NCBI GenBank assembly: GCA_031257015.1
Contig: JAIRPK010000015.1
Span: forward strand, 62,001-126,000
Length of the DNA stretch: 64,000 nucleotides
Direction of reading: 5' to 3'
From: Tannerellaceae bacterium
GTDB taxonomy: Bacteria; Bacteroidota; Bacteroidia; Bacteroidales; Tannerellaceae
Each line of letters starts with the position of its first letter. Within the stretch, counting starts at the first letter, position 1. Made by a program: the position numbers and the translations under genes. The notes beneath the pieces are model-generated. The model did not search any database. It was not told the origin of the DNA and saw nothing but the letters and a program-made list of their open reading frames with translations. Of this stretch, positions 55,221-64,000 are shown piece by piece.

Positions 55221-55945
55221 CTGCATTGTCTATTCTTGCAAAAGGCGGAATGAAGGATACAAAAGGAGATTTGACGAATGAAAAAGGGCAAAACGAGTTA
55301 TCGGGAAGCATTATGATAAGGTAAAACGGCTCATTTAGTTTCCTTTAGTTAATTGGAGGACTGCAAATTGTCGAAAGTATGGAATTCATCAGAAAGTTGC
55401 GATGTTATGGCACGAATATTTTTTCGGCAGAAGTTTGGATTGGTATGAATTACTTTCGTCGATAAAGTCCAGCTTTTCAAATGAGTGAGAAAGCGTATAA
55501 ACGTGAGTACTTGAAATTTTATTTATCTAGTATTGCTCCAAATTTAAAGCAGGATTTGTTTTAATGGCCATGTATTTTACAGGCAGAGTATAGCGAAGAA
55601 AATTAATAGCCTGAACTCATTTGAATATCCGACTTGAAAGATAATGCGAAATATTTTTATTCGACTGGAACAAACGGGATGCGTTCCAATATATTTAACA
55701 GCTTCTATTTCCATAAGACAAAACAATATTATTGCTAAAAATACATGGATAAAACTAGCAAAAGGATGTTAAGTGTGTTAAAAAATCAACTGTAATATCT
55801 GTGGAAATATTCACAGATATTAATTTCTACGGTTAAGGGCAAAAAGAAGCAAAGAAAGCTGTTCGTAAAAGCGAAACTCTTTAATAACTATTCATAATAT
55901 AAGAACAACATTGCAAGAAAGTATTTTGAGGCGGAGAAAAAGCCA
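55221..55945. other. AT-rich intergenic region before the Nif3 gene
   Basis: About 725 bp with many stops in all frames. No gene, RNA or terminator is supported. Confidence 0.4.
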
Positions 55946-55953
55946 TATATTTG
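55946..55953 (+). promoter_or_regulatory. Bacteroidetes -7 element very close to the Nif3 start
   Basis: TATATTTG with a -33-like TTTTG near 55923. It ends 4 bp before the ATG at 55958, so transcription may begin at the start codon and give a leaderless mRNA. Confidence 0.55.
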
Positions 55954-55957
55954 TTCC

Positions 55958-57055
55958 ATGAAAATCAGAGATATAATAAAAGTAATAGAAGACGTTGCCC
56001 CGCTGTCCCTTCAGGAAGATTTCGACAATGCAGGCGTGCAAATCGGCAATGTCGAGGCTGAAGCCACTGGTGCCATCCTATGCCTGGACATAACGGAAGC
56101 CGTTCTTGATGAAGCAATAGAGCGGAAGTGCAATCTGGTCATATCCCATCATCCATTAATATTTAAGCCCCTCAAATCCATCACTGGCGCCACGTATATT
56201 GAACGCTGCCTGATAAAAGCCTGCAAGCACGACATAGTCATCTATTCCGCCCATACCAATCTTGATAATGCCGTTGGAGGCGTAAATTTTCACCTCGCCA
56301 GGCTGCTTGGTCTTGACGACATACGCATATTAAGTCCGCAAAAAAATCGACTATTAAAACTGGTCGTATATGTTCCCCAAAACCATGCCGAAAAGGTACG
56401 CGAAGCTATTTTTTCAGCCGGCGCAGGACATATTGGAAATTACGATTTATGCAGCTTCAATATTGACGGCTCCGGCAGTTTTCGCGCAGGAGAAAATACT
56501 CATCCCTACTGCGGTCGGAAAGGAGAAATACATATCGAAAAGGAAACGCGAATAGAAACAATCCTTCCCGCCCATTGCAAAAACTCCGTCCTCCAAGCCC
56601 TCTTCAAAAATCATCCTTATGAAGAGCCGGCATACGATTTATACGCGCTGTCAAACACATGGAACTCGGCCGGTTCAGGCGTTGTCGGGTGTTTGCCGGA
56701 GGAAGAAAATGCCCGCCAATTCCTTCTCCGAGTCAAAGCATTATTCAATGTGCCATCCGTTAAAACATCTGTGTTTTCAGAAGAGAAAAACATTCGTAAA
56801 GTTGCCCTCTGCGGTGGAAGCGGTGCGTTCCTAATCCCCGATGCCATATCGGTTGGAGCCGACGTATTTATTACCGGCGAAGCCCGCTATAACGACTACT
56901 ATGTTGAAGGGAAAATAATCCTTGCCGTCATCGGTCATTATGAATCCGAAGTGGTCACAACCGACCTTTTCAAAGCGATCATATCCGAAAAATTCCCTAC
57001 ATTTGCCCAGCATTTTTCAAATGCGATTAATTCAAACCCAATAAATTATATATAA
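55958..57055 (+). CDS. Nif3-like dinuclear metal centre protein
   Basis: 365 residues, full-length form with the inserted CutA-like middle domain (about residues 125-235). The N-terminal metal site is VISHHPLIFKPLK (HH) and YSAHTNLDNAVGGVN (H, D); the C-terminal site is VIGHYESE. IEDVAPLSLQEDFDNAGVQIG at the start is typical and fixes the start codon. Family members form hexameric toroids with a di-metal site; a GTP cyclohydrolase-like activity has been proposed but the cellular role is unclear. It is followed 1 bp later by the zinc-ribbon gene. Confidence 0.93.
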   Translation: MKIRDIIKVIEDVAPLSLQEDFDNAGVQIGNVEAEATGAILCLDITEAVLDEAIERKCNLVISHHPLIFKPLKSITGATYIERCLIKACKHDIVIYSAHTNLDNAVGGVNFHLARLLGLDDIRILSPQKNRLLKLVVYVPQNHAEKVREAIFSAGAGHIGNYDLCSFNIDGSGSFRAGENTHPYCGRKGEIHIEKETRIETILPAHCKNSVLQALFKNHPYEEPAYDLYALSNTWNSAGSGVVGCLPEEENARQFLLRVKALFNVPSVKTSVFSEEKNIRKVALCGGSGAFLIPDAISVGADVFITGEARYNDYYVEGKIILAVIGHYESEVVTTDLFKAIISEKFPTFAQHFSNAINSNPINYI

Positions 57056-57056
57056 G

Positions 57057-57815
57057 ATGACAAAGAATACATCATCAGACAAAGATTTCACCGTTGAAGA
57101 GAAACTCGCTGCCCTGTATCAACTCCAAAGCATGTTGACGGAGATAGACAAAATCAAGACGCTTCGCGGCGAGCTTCCGCTCGAAGTTCAGGACTTGGCA
57201 GACGAGATTGCAGGCTTGGAAACCCGCCTCCAGAACTATCAATCCGAGATAAAAGAATACGAAGGGTCTGTCGTTGCTCAAAAAGCACGCATAACCGAAT
57301 CCAAATCGCTCATCGAGCGCTATAAAGGACAGTTGGACAATGTCCGCAACAATCGCGAGTACGATAATCTCTCAAAAGAAATTGAATACCAAGGCTTGGA
57401 AATAGAATTTTCAGAAAAGAAAATACGTGAATATAACGAGCATATAGCCTATAAAAGAATAGAAATATCCCACCTTGCCGAAACCCTTTCCGGACGCAAG
57501 AACGATCTTGTCCAAAAACGCAACGAACTTGACGAAATAATTTCAGAAACCAAGCAGGAAGAAGAGCGGTTGCGAGAAAGAGCCAAGAACCTTGAAGCGA
57601 CAATTGAACCACGCCTTCTTGCAGCCTTTAAGCGCATTCGCAAAGGAGCGCGTAACGGTCTAGCCATTGTAGATATTCAGCGCGATGCCTGTGGTGGCTG
57701 TTTCAACAAGATTCCTCCCCAGAAACAAATGGACATTAAGCTTCGCAAGAAAGTCATCGTCTGCGAATACTGCGGACGCATCCTGATCGACCCCGAACTA
57801 GCCGGAAAAGAATGA
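57057..57815 (+). CDS. Coiled-coil zinc-ribbon protein (DUF164/zf-RING_7)
   Basis: 252 residues. Residues about 10-180 are a long coiled coil rich in E, K, L and R. The C-terminal C4 zinc ribbon is [13 protein letters not shown] with VCEYCGRIL. This pairing with a Nif3-family gene is common in bacteria and suggests a joint role, perhaps nucleic-acid binding; the function is not established. It overlaps menB by 4 bp. Confidence 0.92.
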   Translation: MTKNTSSDKDFTVEEKLAALYQLQSMLTEIDKIKTLRGELPLEVQDLADEIAGLETRLQNYQSEIKEYEGSVVAQKARITESKSLIERYKGQLDNVRNNREYDNLSKEIEYQGLEIEFSEKKIREYNEHIAYKRIEISHLAETLSGRKNDLVQKRNELDEIISETKQEEERLRERAKNLEATIEPRLLAAFKRIRKGARNGLAIVDIQRDACGGCFNKIPPQKQMDIKLRKKVIVCEYCGRILIDPELAGKE

Positions 57816-58633
57816 GTGCACGAGTTTGGGAAACCATAAAAGCATACGAGGAAATACTGTTTGATTACTATAACGGGATAGCCCGTATTACCATCAACCG
57901 CCCCCGTTACCGCAACGCCTTTACCCCCGACACAACCGCCGAAATGAGCGACGCGCTTACCATTAGCCGTGAAAACCCCGACATCAATATCGTAATTCTG
58001 ACCGGAGCAGGCGACAAAGCCTTCTGTTCCGGAGGAGATCAAAACGCAAAAGGCAAAGGCGGCTACATCGGCAAAGACGGTATCCCACGCCTGAATATCC
58101 TTGACGTTCAACGGCAAATACGCACACTCCCCAAGCCTGTCATTGCTATGGTCAACGGTTATGCCATCGGTGGTGGACATGTCCTCCACGTTGTTTGCGA
58201 CCTTACGATAGCCTCCGACAACGCCATCTTCGGTCAAACCGGCCCACGTGTAGGCAGTTTCGATGCCGGCTTCGGCGCTTCCTACCTTGCGCGTATAGTA
58301 GGCCAGAAAAAAGCACGCGAAATATGGTTTCTCTGTCGTCAGTACAATGCGCAGGAAGCGTTAGACATGGGTTTGGTCAACAAAGTTGTCCCATTTGACA
58401 AGCTCGAAAACGAAACCGTCGCATGGGCAGAAGCCATGATGATGCACAGTCCTCTTGCTCTTCGCATGATTAAAGCCGGACTAAACGCCGAGCTGGATGG
58501 CCAAGCCGGCATACAAGCCCTCGCCGGCGACGCAACCTTATTATACTACCTCACCGAAGAAGCCCAGGAAGGCAAGCAGGCGTTCCTTGAAAAGCGAGAG
58601 CCTGACTTCAAGCAATATCCCAAATTCCCCTGA
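57812..58633 (+). CDS. menB: 1,4-dihydroxy-2-naphthoyl-CoA synthase
   Basis: 273 residues, crotonase fold. [36 protein letters not shown] with the oxyanion-hole residues, [33 protein letters not shown] and the terminal [16 protein letters not shown] (in part EKREPDF) are specific for MenB rather than generic enoyl-CoA hydratases. It cyclises o-succinylbenzoyl-CoA in menaquinone synthesis. Next gene encodes the two neighbouring pathway steps. Confidence 0.96.
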   Translation: MSARVWETIKAYEEILFDYYNGIARITINRPRYRNAFTPDTTAEMSDALTISRENPDINIVILTGAGDKAFCSGGDQNAKGKGGYIGKDGIPRLNILDVQRQIRTLPKPVIAMVNGYAIGGGHVLHVVCDLTIASDNAIFGQTGPRVGSFDAGFGASYLARIVGQKKAREIWFLCRQYNAQEALDMGLVNKVVPFDKLENETVAWAEAMMMHSPLALRMIKAGLNAELDGQAGIQALAGDATLLYYLTEEAQEGKQAFLEKREPDFKQYPKFP

Positions 58634-58637
58634 AAAG

Positions 58638-60638
58638 GTGCCCCCTCTAAGAGTATCCACCTTTCATTCACAACTCAAATTTCGCCACCAGGCGAGAACG
58701 TCGCGAGGGACATACGTAACCCGCGACGTTTGGCATGTAGTAGTCTCTTCTGCCGACTCCGATTCCGACTGCCACATCGGAGTAGGCGAGTGCTCCCCCT
58801 TGCCGCAATTAAGCTGCGATTATTGCCCAGACTATGGGCAACTGCTATCTCGCTTCTGCCGGAAAGTTGAAGAGGAAGGCTGCATCGACAGAGAAGCCCT
58901 CCTCCCCTACCCTTCTATCCTCTTCGGCATGGAAACAGCCTTCCGCCATTTCGAGATAGGTTCATACGCCCTCTGGGATACTCCTTTCTCCCGTGGCGAA
59001 GAAGGCATTCCCATCAATGGACTAATATGGATGGACGATTATGCCGGGATGCTTAAGCAAATCGAAGCCAAACTTGCAGGCGGCTATCGCTGCATAAAGC
59101 TGAAAATAGGAGCAATCGGCTTCGATGACGAACTCCGCTTGTTAAAACATATCAGAACCGCCTTCTCCCCATCAGACATCGAGATCCGCCTTGACGCCAA
59201 CGGTGCCTTCCATCCCTGCGAAGCACTGGATAAACTCAACCGCCTCGCCGAGCACGGCATCCACTCCATCGAACAACCTATCCGTTCTGGGCAACACGCC
59301 GACATGGCCAGCCTCGCCGCCAAATCCCCCATCCCCATCGCTCTCGACGAAGAACTCATCGGATGCCATTCTGTGAAAGCAAAGTTTGATCTCCTCCAGT
59401 ACATCCGCCCTGGAGGCATCGTTCTCAAGCCCACTCTTCACGGCGGCCTGAGCGGATGCAAAGAATGGATTGACATCGCGGAGCAGCTCGACATAACATG
59501 GTGGATAACATCTGCGCTGGAATCCAACATCGGTCTCAACGCCATAGCTCAGTGGAGCGCCACTTTCAACAATCCACTCCCTCAAGGCCTCGGAACCGGC
59601 GCTCTATACATTAATAACATACCTGTTCCACTCGACGTCAAGAACTCCCGCCTCCATTACACTCCCCGCGAGAACTATGAGGCTTTCCCCATTACATTCG
59701 AGAACTCAATCACACCCATCCATACCTCCGGCTCAACCGGCACGCCAAAAATTATACACATCCGTCGCGAACAAATGCTCCACAGCGCCAGACTCACCCG
59801 TGACGCCCTTCACCTAACCCCCGGTGACAATGCCCTCCTGTGCCTTCCTCTGCAATACATCAGTTCGCAAATGATGCTTATGCGTGCCGTCATTGCCGGG
59901 CTGAACCTCTTCATCCGTGAAGCTAGCGGCCATCCGTTGCAATACGAATCCACATCCTTTGACTTTGCCGCAATGACTCCGCTTCAGGTATACAATTCAC
60001 TTGCTGTCCCTAAAGAGAAAAAACGCCTGCAGCAAATAAAATGCCTCATCATCGGTGGAGGCAGCATCTCACCCGAAATGGAAAAAGAACTCGCTTATTT
60101 CCCCCACGCTGTTTATTCCACATACGGGATGACCGAAACAATCTCTCACATTGCCCTCCGGCGTCTCAACGGCCCCGACGCTTCCCTTGCCTATACTCTC
60201 CTCCCCAATATCAGCATACGGCTGTCCAGGGATGGTGCCCTCGTTATTGATGCTACCTGCATCGCTGCAGAAAGCATTTACACTAATGATCTCGCCGAAA
60301 TATTCCCCAACGGCACTTTCCGCATCCTCGGTCGCAAAGACAACACAATCAATAGTGGCGGAATCAAAATACAATCCGAAACAGTAGAAGAAAAGCTTCG
60401 CTTGGCCATCCCCTTGCCATATGCCATAACATCTGCTCCAGACCCAAAGTTTGGTGAAATCATAATCCTCCTAGTCGAACGAGGTGTTAATATTGACAAA
60501 ATCCGCACACAAATTCCCTCTCTCCTTACCAAATACGAACTCCCACGCCACATCCTCGAAGTCGAAGAGCTGCCCATCACGGTCAACGGCAAGATAGACC
60601 GTTATGCTTGCCGAGAACTTGCTTCCAAATTCTTCTAG
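58638..60638 (+). CDS. menC-menE: Fused o-succinylbenzoate synthase / o-succinylbenzoyl-CoA ligase (MenC-MenE)
   Basis: 666 residues from a GTG at 58638, 4 bp after menB. Residues 1 to about 340 are MenC, an enolase-superfamily enzyme: Lys in IKLKIGA, Asp in RLDANGAF, Glu in IEQPIR, Asp in LDEELIG. The end GLGTGALYINNIPVPLD is where MenC normally stops. The frame continues into MenE, an adenylate-forming ligase: HTSGSTGTPKII (AMP-binding), STYGMTE and ILGRKDNTINSGG, ending with NGKIDRYA. It makes o-succinylbenzoate and activates it to the CoA ester, the substrate of MenB. Confidence 0.93.
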   Translation: MPPLRVSTFHSQLKFRHQARTSRGTYVTRDVWHVVVSSADSDSDCHIGVGECSPLPQLSCDYCPDYGQLLSRFCRKVEEEGCIDREALLPYPSILFGMETAFRHFEIGSYALWDTPFSRGEEGIPINGLIWMDDYAGMLKQIEAKLAGGYRCIKLKIGAIGFDDELRLLKHIRTAFSPSDIEIRLDANGAFHPCEALDKLNRLAEHGIHSIEQPIRSGQHADMASLAAKSPIPIALDEELIGCHSVKAKFDLLQYIRPGGIVLKPTLHGGLSGCKEWIDIAEQLDITWWITSALESNIGLNAIAQWSATFNNPLPQGLGTGALYINNIPVPLDVKNSRLHYTPRENYEAFPITFENSITPIHTSGSTGTPKIIHIRREQMLHSARLTRDALHLTPGDNALLCLPLQYISSQMMLMRAVIAGLNLFIREASGHPLQYESTSFDFAAMTPLQVYNSLAVPKEKKRLQQIKCLIIGGGSISPEMEKELAYFPHAVYSTYGMTETISHIALRRLNGPDASLAYTLLPNISIRLSRDGALVIDATCIAAESIYTNDLAEIFPNGTFRILGRKDNTINSGGIKIQSETVEEKLRLAIPLPYAITSAPDPKFGEIIILLVERGVNIDKIRTQIPSLLTKYELPRHILEVEELPITVNGKIDRYACRELASKFF

Positions 60639-61179
60639 CCCCGGTTCGATTGAATTTTGCAGTATTAAAAAATTACAGACATTTTAAAATTCTTCCCCAA
60701 AACTCATCCATCCCGAATTTAGCCTCAAAATTTTAATACCAATAGCTAAGAAATTTATTTAAAATGTCAGTATAATAGCATGACGCTCGCTCTGCCGCTT
60801 TTAAGAATTTCTTCGGAGGAGTTGTTCCTATGTTTTTAGATTGTAATAATTTGAGTTTGGGGTTTCTTTTTTTTCTCCAGACATATTTTTTATTAATCGG
60901 GATTGGCGTCTCATTGTGTTTTGTTAATTGAGTGGAAACGGCAGGAGATATGGGCTTCATTGCGTTCAAAGTCTTTTGATGTTTTGGCTACAATGGTTTC
61001 ATACTATTCTTTTTGTTTTCAATATTATTCCTGTGTCTTTTTTGCAAATGAACTGCGAATATTCGCAGGCGAGAATTGTGTCGCGCAGGTTTTGCTTTCG
61101 GACTTCCTGAACGAGGGAAACGAAAGGGCTTATTATTGCTTGGATTGAAATTAATACAGTCATTATAGTATGATAGACG
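60639..61179. other. Intergenic region between menC-menE and the 42-bp array
   Basis: About 540 bp. No gene, terminator with T-run, or RNA is supported. Confidence 0.4.
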
Positions 61180-61788
61180 ATGTCTGGAGACGTTCGCCAC
61201 ATGTCTTGAGATGTTCGTTACGTCTTTTGACATGTGATTTACGTCTTTAAAGATGTTCGCCACGTCTTTTGACATGTAAGTTACGTCTTTAAAGACGTTC
61301 GCTACGTCTTTTGACATGTGATTTACGTCTTTAAAGATGTTCGCCACGTCTTTTGACATGTGATTTACGTCTTTAAAGGTGTTCGCCACGTCTTTTGACA
61401 TGTAAGTTACGTCTTTAAAGGTGTTCGTTACGTCTTTTGACATGTGATTTACGTCTTTAAAGATGTTCGCCACGTCTTTTGACATGTGATTTACGTCTTT
61501 AAAGATGTTCGCCACGTCTTTTGACATGTAAGTTACGTCTTTAAAGACGTTCGCTACGTCTTTTGACCTGTGATTTACGTCTTTAAAGATGTTCGCCACG
61601 TCTTTTGACCTGTGATTTACGTCTTTAAAGGTGTTCGCCACGTCTTTTGACATGTAAGTTACGTCTTTAAAGACGTTCGCTACGTCTTTTGACCTGTGAT
61701 TTACGTCTTTAAAGACGTTCGTTACGTCTTTTGACATGTGATTTACGTCTTTAAAGATGTTCGTTACGTGTCTGGAGACCTTCCTGGA
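61180..61788. repeat. 21/42-bp palindromic array upstream of serC
   Basis: About 29 units of 21 bp. GTCTTTAAAGATGTTCGCCAC alternates with GTCTTTTGACATGTGATTTAC, giving a 42-bp period. The core ACGTCTTTAAAGACGT is a perfect palindrome in some units. The first unit (TGTCTGGAGACGTTC, 61181) and last unit (TGTCTGGAGACCTTC, near 61769) share a variant not seen inside, so the array has defined ends. Its minus-strand translation repeats [14 protein letters not shown], an artefact of the period. Confidence 0.92.
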
Positions 61789-61886
61789 ATGTATGGCCAA
61801 ACTCCGAACGTTTTCTGCGAAACGCCCCGTTCGCCCCGTGCCGCAGCCCTCATCGCCCGGCGCTTTGGAATCGTCGGGATTCCTTC

Positions 61887-61894
61887 TATCTTTG
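61887..61894 (+). promoter_or_regulatory. Bacteroidetes promoter for serC-serA
   Basis: TATCTTTG, 39 bp before the ATG at 61934, with TTTGG at 61864 as the -33 element. Confidence 0.65.
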
Positions 61895-61933
61895 TGCCCT
61901 ATAAATAAATCATTTACATTAATAAAGATTGAT

Positions 61934-63001
61934 ATGAAGAAACACAATTTCTCAGCAGGACCTTCAATCCTAAGTGATTATACGATTAAAAACTCGGCAT
62001 CCGCCGTGCTTGATTTTGCAGGAACAGGTCTTTCCATCCTGGAAGTGTCGCATCGAGGAAAGGAATTTGTCGCCGTTTGCGAAGAAACGCGAGCGCTGGT
62101 AAAGGAATTACTGGATGTTCCGGCGGGTTACGAGGTTATACTATTGGGCGGTGGCGCCAGTTTGCAATTCTGCATGGCTCCGTTTAATTTGCTGAAAAAG
62201 AAAGCGGCATATCTTGATACCGGCACTTGGGCAGCAAACGCCATAAAGGAGGCAAAGTTCTTCGGAGAAGTCGATGTCGTAGCATCATCGAAAGATTCAA
62301 ACTATTCTTTCATTCCAAAAGATTACGTTGTTCCGTCAGACGCTGACTATTTCCATTTCACGTCCAACAATACGATTTTCGGGACCGAGATGCGCTACGA
62401 TCCGAATGTCAACGTGCGCTTAGTCTCCGACATGTCCTCAGATATTTTCTCCAGACCGATAGACATAGCCAAGTATGATCTCATCTATGCCGGCGCTCAG
62501 AAAAACCTGGCTCCTGCCGGCGTAACCCTCGTCATCGTTCGCGTCGATGCTCTTGGAAAAGCCGGTCGCCCGATACCGACAATGCTCGACTATTCCACCC
62601 ATGTTAAAAAAGAATCCATGTTCAATACACCGCCCGTATTCCCAATTTTCGCCGCCCTGCAAACCCTGCAATGGTATAAGGAGCAAGGAGGCGTTGCCGT
62701 GCTGGAAAAGAGAAACGTGGAAAAGGCATCCATCCTGTACGATGAAATAGACCGTAACAAACTGTTCAAAGGCACCGTCGCCGTTGAGGACCGCTCAATC
62801 ATGAACGTCTGTTTCGTTATGAATGACGAGTACCGGGAACTCGAAGCCGACTTTGCCACCTTCGCAGCCGCTGCCGGAATGTCCGGGATTAAAGGCCATC
62901 GCTCTGTCGGCGGTTTCAGAGCATCGATCTACAACGCCATGCCTAAATCAAGCGTCGAAGCCCTCATCGAAACAATGAAACAATTTGAAAAACAACATTA
63001 A
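61934..63001 (+). CDS. serC: Phosphoserine aminotransferase
   Basis: 355 residues from the ATG at 61934; [18 protein letters not shown] is the family N-terminus, and the open frame before it crosses the promoter. [36 protein letters not shown], the PLP-binding Lys in [12 protein letters not shown] and the terminal [17 protein letters not shown] (in part [10 protein letters not shown]) match SerC. It makes 3-phosphoserine from phosphohydroxypyruvate and glutamate. serA follows after 3 bp. Confidence 0.97.
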   Translation: MKKHNFSAGPSILSDYTIKNSASAVLDFAGTGLSILEVSHRGKEFVAVCEETRALVKELLDVPAGYEVILLGGGASLQFCMAPFNLLKKKAAYLDTGTWAANAIKEAKFFGEVDVVASSKDSNYSFIPKDYVVPSDADYFHFTSNNTIFGTEMRYDPNVNVRLVSDMSSDIFSRPIDIAKYDLIYAGAQKNLAPAGVTLVIVRVDALGKAGRPIPTMLDYSTHVKKESMFNTPPVFPIFAALQTLQWYKEQGGVAVLEKRNVEKASILYDEIDRNKLFKGTVAVEDRSIMNVCFVMNDEYRELEADFATFAAAAGMSGIKGHRSVGGFRASIYNAMPKSSVEALIETMKQFEKQH

Positions 63002-63004
63002 ATC

Positions 63005-63925
63005 ATGGCAAAAGTATTATTAGCCACAGACAAACCATTCGCTCCCGTTGCCGTCAGCGGCATACGCGATATTATCGAAGTTGCAGGCATGGAACTCGTC
63101 CTTCTCGAAAAATATACGGAGAAGAAACAACTTCTCGATGCCGTCAAAACAGTTGATGCCATCATCATCCGTAGCGACATCATTGACGAAGAAGTTCTCA
63201 ATGCAGCATCTCGGCTAAAAATCATCGTTCGTGCCGGAGCCGGCTATGACAATATAGATTTGGATGCCGCCACAGCACGCAACGTATGCGTAATGAACAC
63301 CCCTGGTCAAAACGCCAACGCCGTCGCGGAACTCGTCTTCGGAATGCTCATTTACAATATCCGCAACAACTTCAACGGAACATCCGGGACAGAACTCAAA
63401 GACAAAAAGCTGGGAATACTGGCCTACGGCAACGTCGGTCGTAACGTTGCTCGCATAGCCAAAGGCTTTGGCATGGATATATATGCCTACGATGCCTTCG
63501 CTTCTGCACAAATCATAGCCAATGACGGAGTTAAGGCTCTCGACTCCGCCGAAGAACTCTTCCGCAATTGCCAAATCATCTCCCTGCATATTCCAGCTAC
63601 AACGCAGACACGGAACTCCATCAACTACTCCCTCATGAACTCCATGCCCAAAGGCGCAATTATCGTCAACACCGCAAGAAAAGAAATCATCGACGAAAAA
63701 GCGCTGGCACAGATATTCGCCGACCGTAACGATTTCAAATATCTTACAGACATCCTCCCAGGCATCGACGCAGAACTCAAAGCCGCATACCCCGACAGAT
63801 ACCTTGCCATGCCTAAAAAAACCGGAGCGCAAACCGCCGAAGCCAATATCAACGCCGGTATAGCAGCAGCCAAACAAATCGTTGACTACATCCTTAACGG
63901 CAACCAACAATTCAGAGTGAACTAA
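63005..63925 (+). CDS. serA: D-3-phosphoglycerate dehydrogenase (short, type IIIK-like)
   Basis: 306 residues with no ACT domain. Substrate and NAD regions: IIVRAGAGYDNIDLDAA, LAYGNVGRNVARIAKGFGMD (Rossmann), LHIPATTQTRNSIN, and catalytic Arg in NTARKEIIDE. Where most family members have the catalytic His (PHxG) this protein reads MPKKTGAQTAEAN, a Lys at that site, as in the type IIIK enzymes described from Entamoeba. It oxidises 3-phosphoglycerate, the first step of serine synthesis. Operon with serC. Confidence 0.94.
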   Translation: MAKVLLATDKPFAPVAVSGIRDIIEVAGMELVLLEKYTEKKQLLDAVKTVDAIIIRSDIIDEEVLNAASRLKIIVRAGAGYDNIDLDAATARNVCVMNTPGQNANAVAELVFGMLIYNIRNNFNGTSGTELKDKKLGILAYGNVGRNVARIAKGFGMDIYAYDAFASAQIIANDGVKALDSAEELFRNCQIISLHIPATTQTRNSINYSLMNSMPKGAIIVNTARKEIIDEKALAQIFADRNDFKYLTDILPGIDAELKAAYPDRYLAMPKKTGAQTAEANINAGIAAAKQIVDYILNGNQQFRVN

Positions 63926-63956
63926 ACGCGATAAAAAGCCCAGCCGAAAGTTAAAT

Positions 63957-64000
63957 ATGAAAATAAAACCATTCAGAGGACTGCGTCCTCCACAAGCCAT
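63957..64000 (+). CDS. DUF1015 family protein, N-terminus only
   Basis: The ATG at 63957 begins MKIKPFRGLRPPQA and runs off the window. FRGLRPP at the start is the hallmark of DUF1015, often found after serC-serA in Bacteroidales. Only 14 codons are visible, so this rests on the short motif and the gene order. Confidence 0.7.
   Translation, partial: MKIKPFRGLRPPQA

Noticed and set aside
60988..61947. 319-residue minus-strand frame with [14 protein letters not shown] repeats
   Set aside because: Arises from the 42-bp period and has no start or family support; it also overlaps the serC promoter.

Overview
The window is chromosomal DNA from a member of the Bacteroidetes, most likely order Bacteroidales. 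The grounds are the Bacteroidetes-type -7 promoter element TAnnTTTG upstream of many genes, a type IX secretion plug protein, a complete Na+-translocating NADH:quinone reductase operon, SusD-free but CAZyme-rich sugar genes (GH2, GH43, GH78), short lipoprotein signal peptides, and a type IIIK-like serine pathway dehydrogenase. No rRNA, tRNA, insertion sequence, prophage or CRISPR array was found.

Layout. 1-3245: the 3' part of a Dna2-like nuclease-helicase. 3331-11326: a mostly co-oriented minus-strand run (zinc-binding protein and ATPase without a permease, S37-type peptidase, GH2 enzyme, a conserved unknown, RsmI, a coiled-coil lipoprotein, an amidohydrolase). 11.7-13.65 kb: a solitary DpnA-like adenine methyltransferase between two copies of a 43-bp repeat module. 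13.8-17.4 kb: dapB, signal peptidase I, a signal peptidase paralogue lacking the general-base lysine, and a WbqC protein. 17.4-21.8 kb: agmatine deiminase, an AraC regulator, and a GntR/ABC transporter operon that ends in a 30-residue membrane peptide. 21.9-27.9 kb: GH43, GH78 alpha-L-rhamnosidase and an M28 peptidase. 29.3-34.0 kb: the L-rhamnose operon rhaB-rhaI-rhaT-rhaD, which can use the rhamnose released by GH78. 34.8-35.9 kb: two frameshifted small lipoprotein genes. 36.1-39.1 kb: TetR-FabH-FabG-RluA. 39.2-41.0 kb: a LytTR/LytS two-component pair. 41.2-47.05 kb: nqrABCDEF. 48.1-54.1 kb: T9SS plug protein, an outer-membrane beta-barrel, a DUF1080-PHP fusion lipoprotein, a Tat-exported sugar isomerase-like protein and an amino-acid permease. 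56.0-60.6 kb: Nif3-like protein, zinc-ribbon protein, menB and a fused menC-menE. 61.9-64.0 kb: serC, serA and the start of a DUF1015 gene.

The most striking feature is not a protein. Seven intergenic gaps or modules carry tandem arrays of short palindromes with a very regular pitch of about 21 bp (21, 42 = 2x21, 43 = 2x21.5, or 23 bp), plus a decayed eighth array near 35.8 kb. The palindrome sequence differs from locus to locus, but the pitch (two helical turns) is kept. Because 21 and 42 are multiples of three, several of these arrays are open in many frames on both strands and produce false open reading frames. They look like one genome-wide class of structured, helically phased intergenic element whose function I cannot identify from sequence alone.
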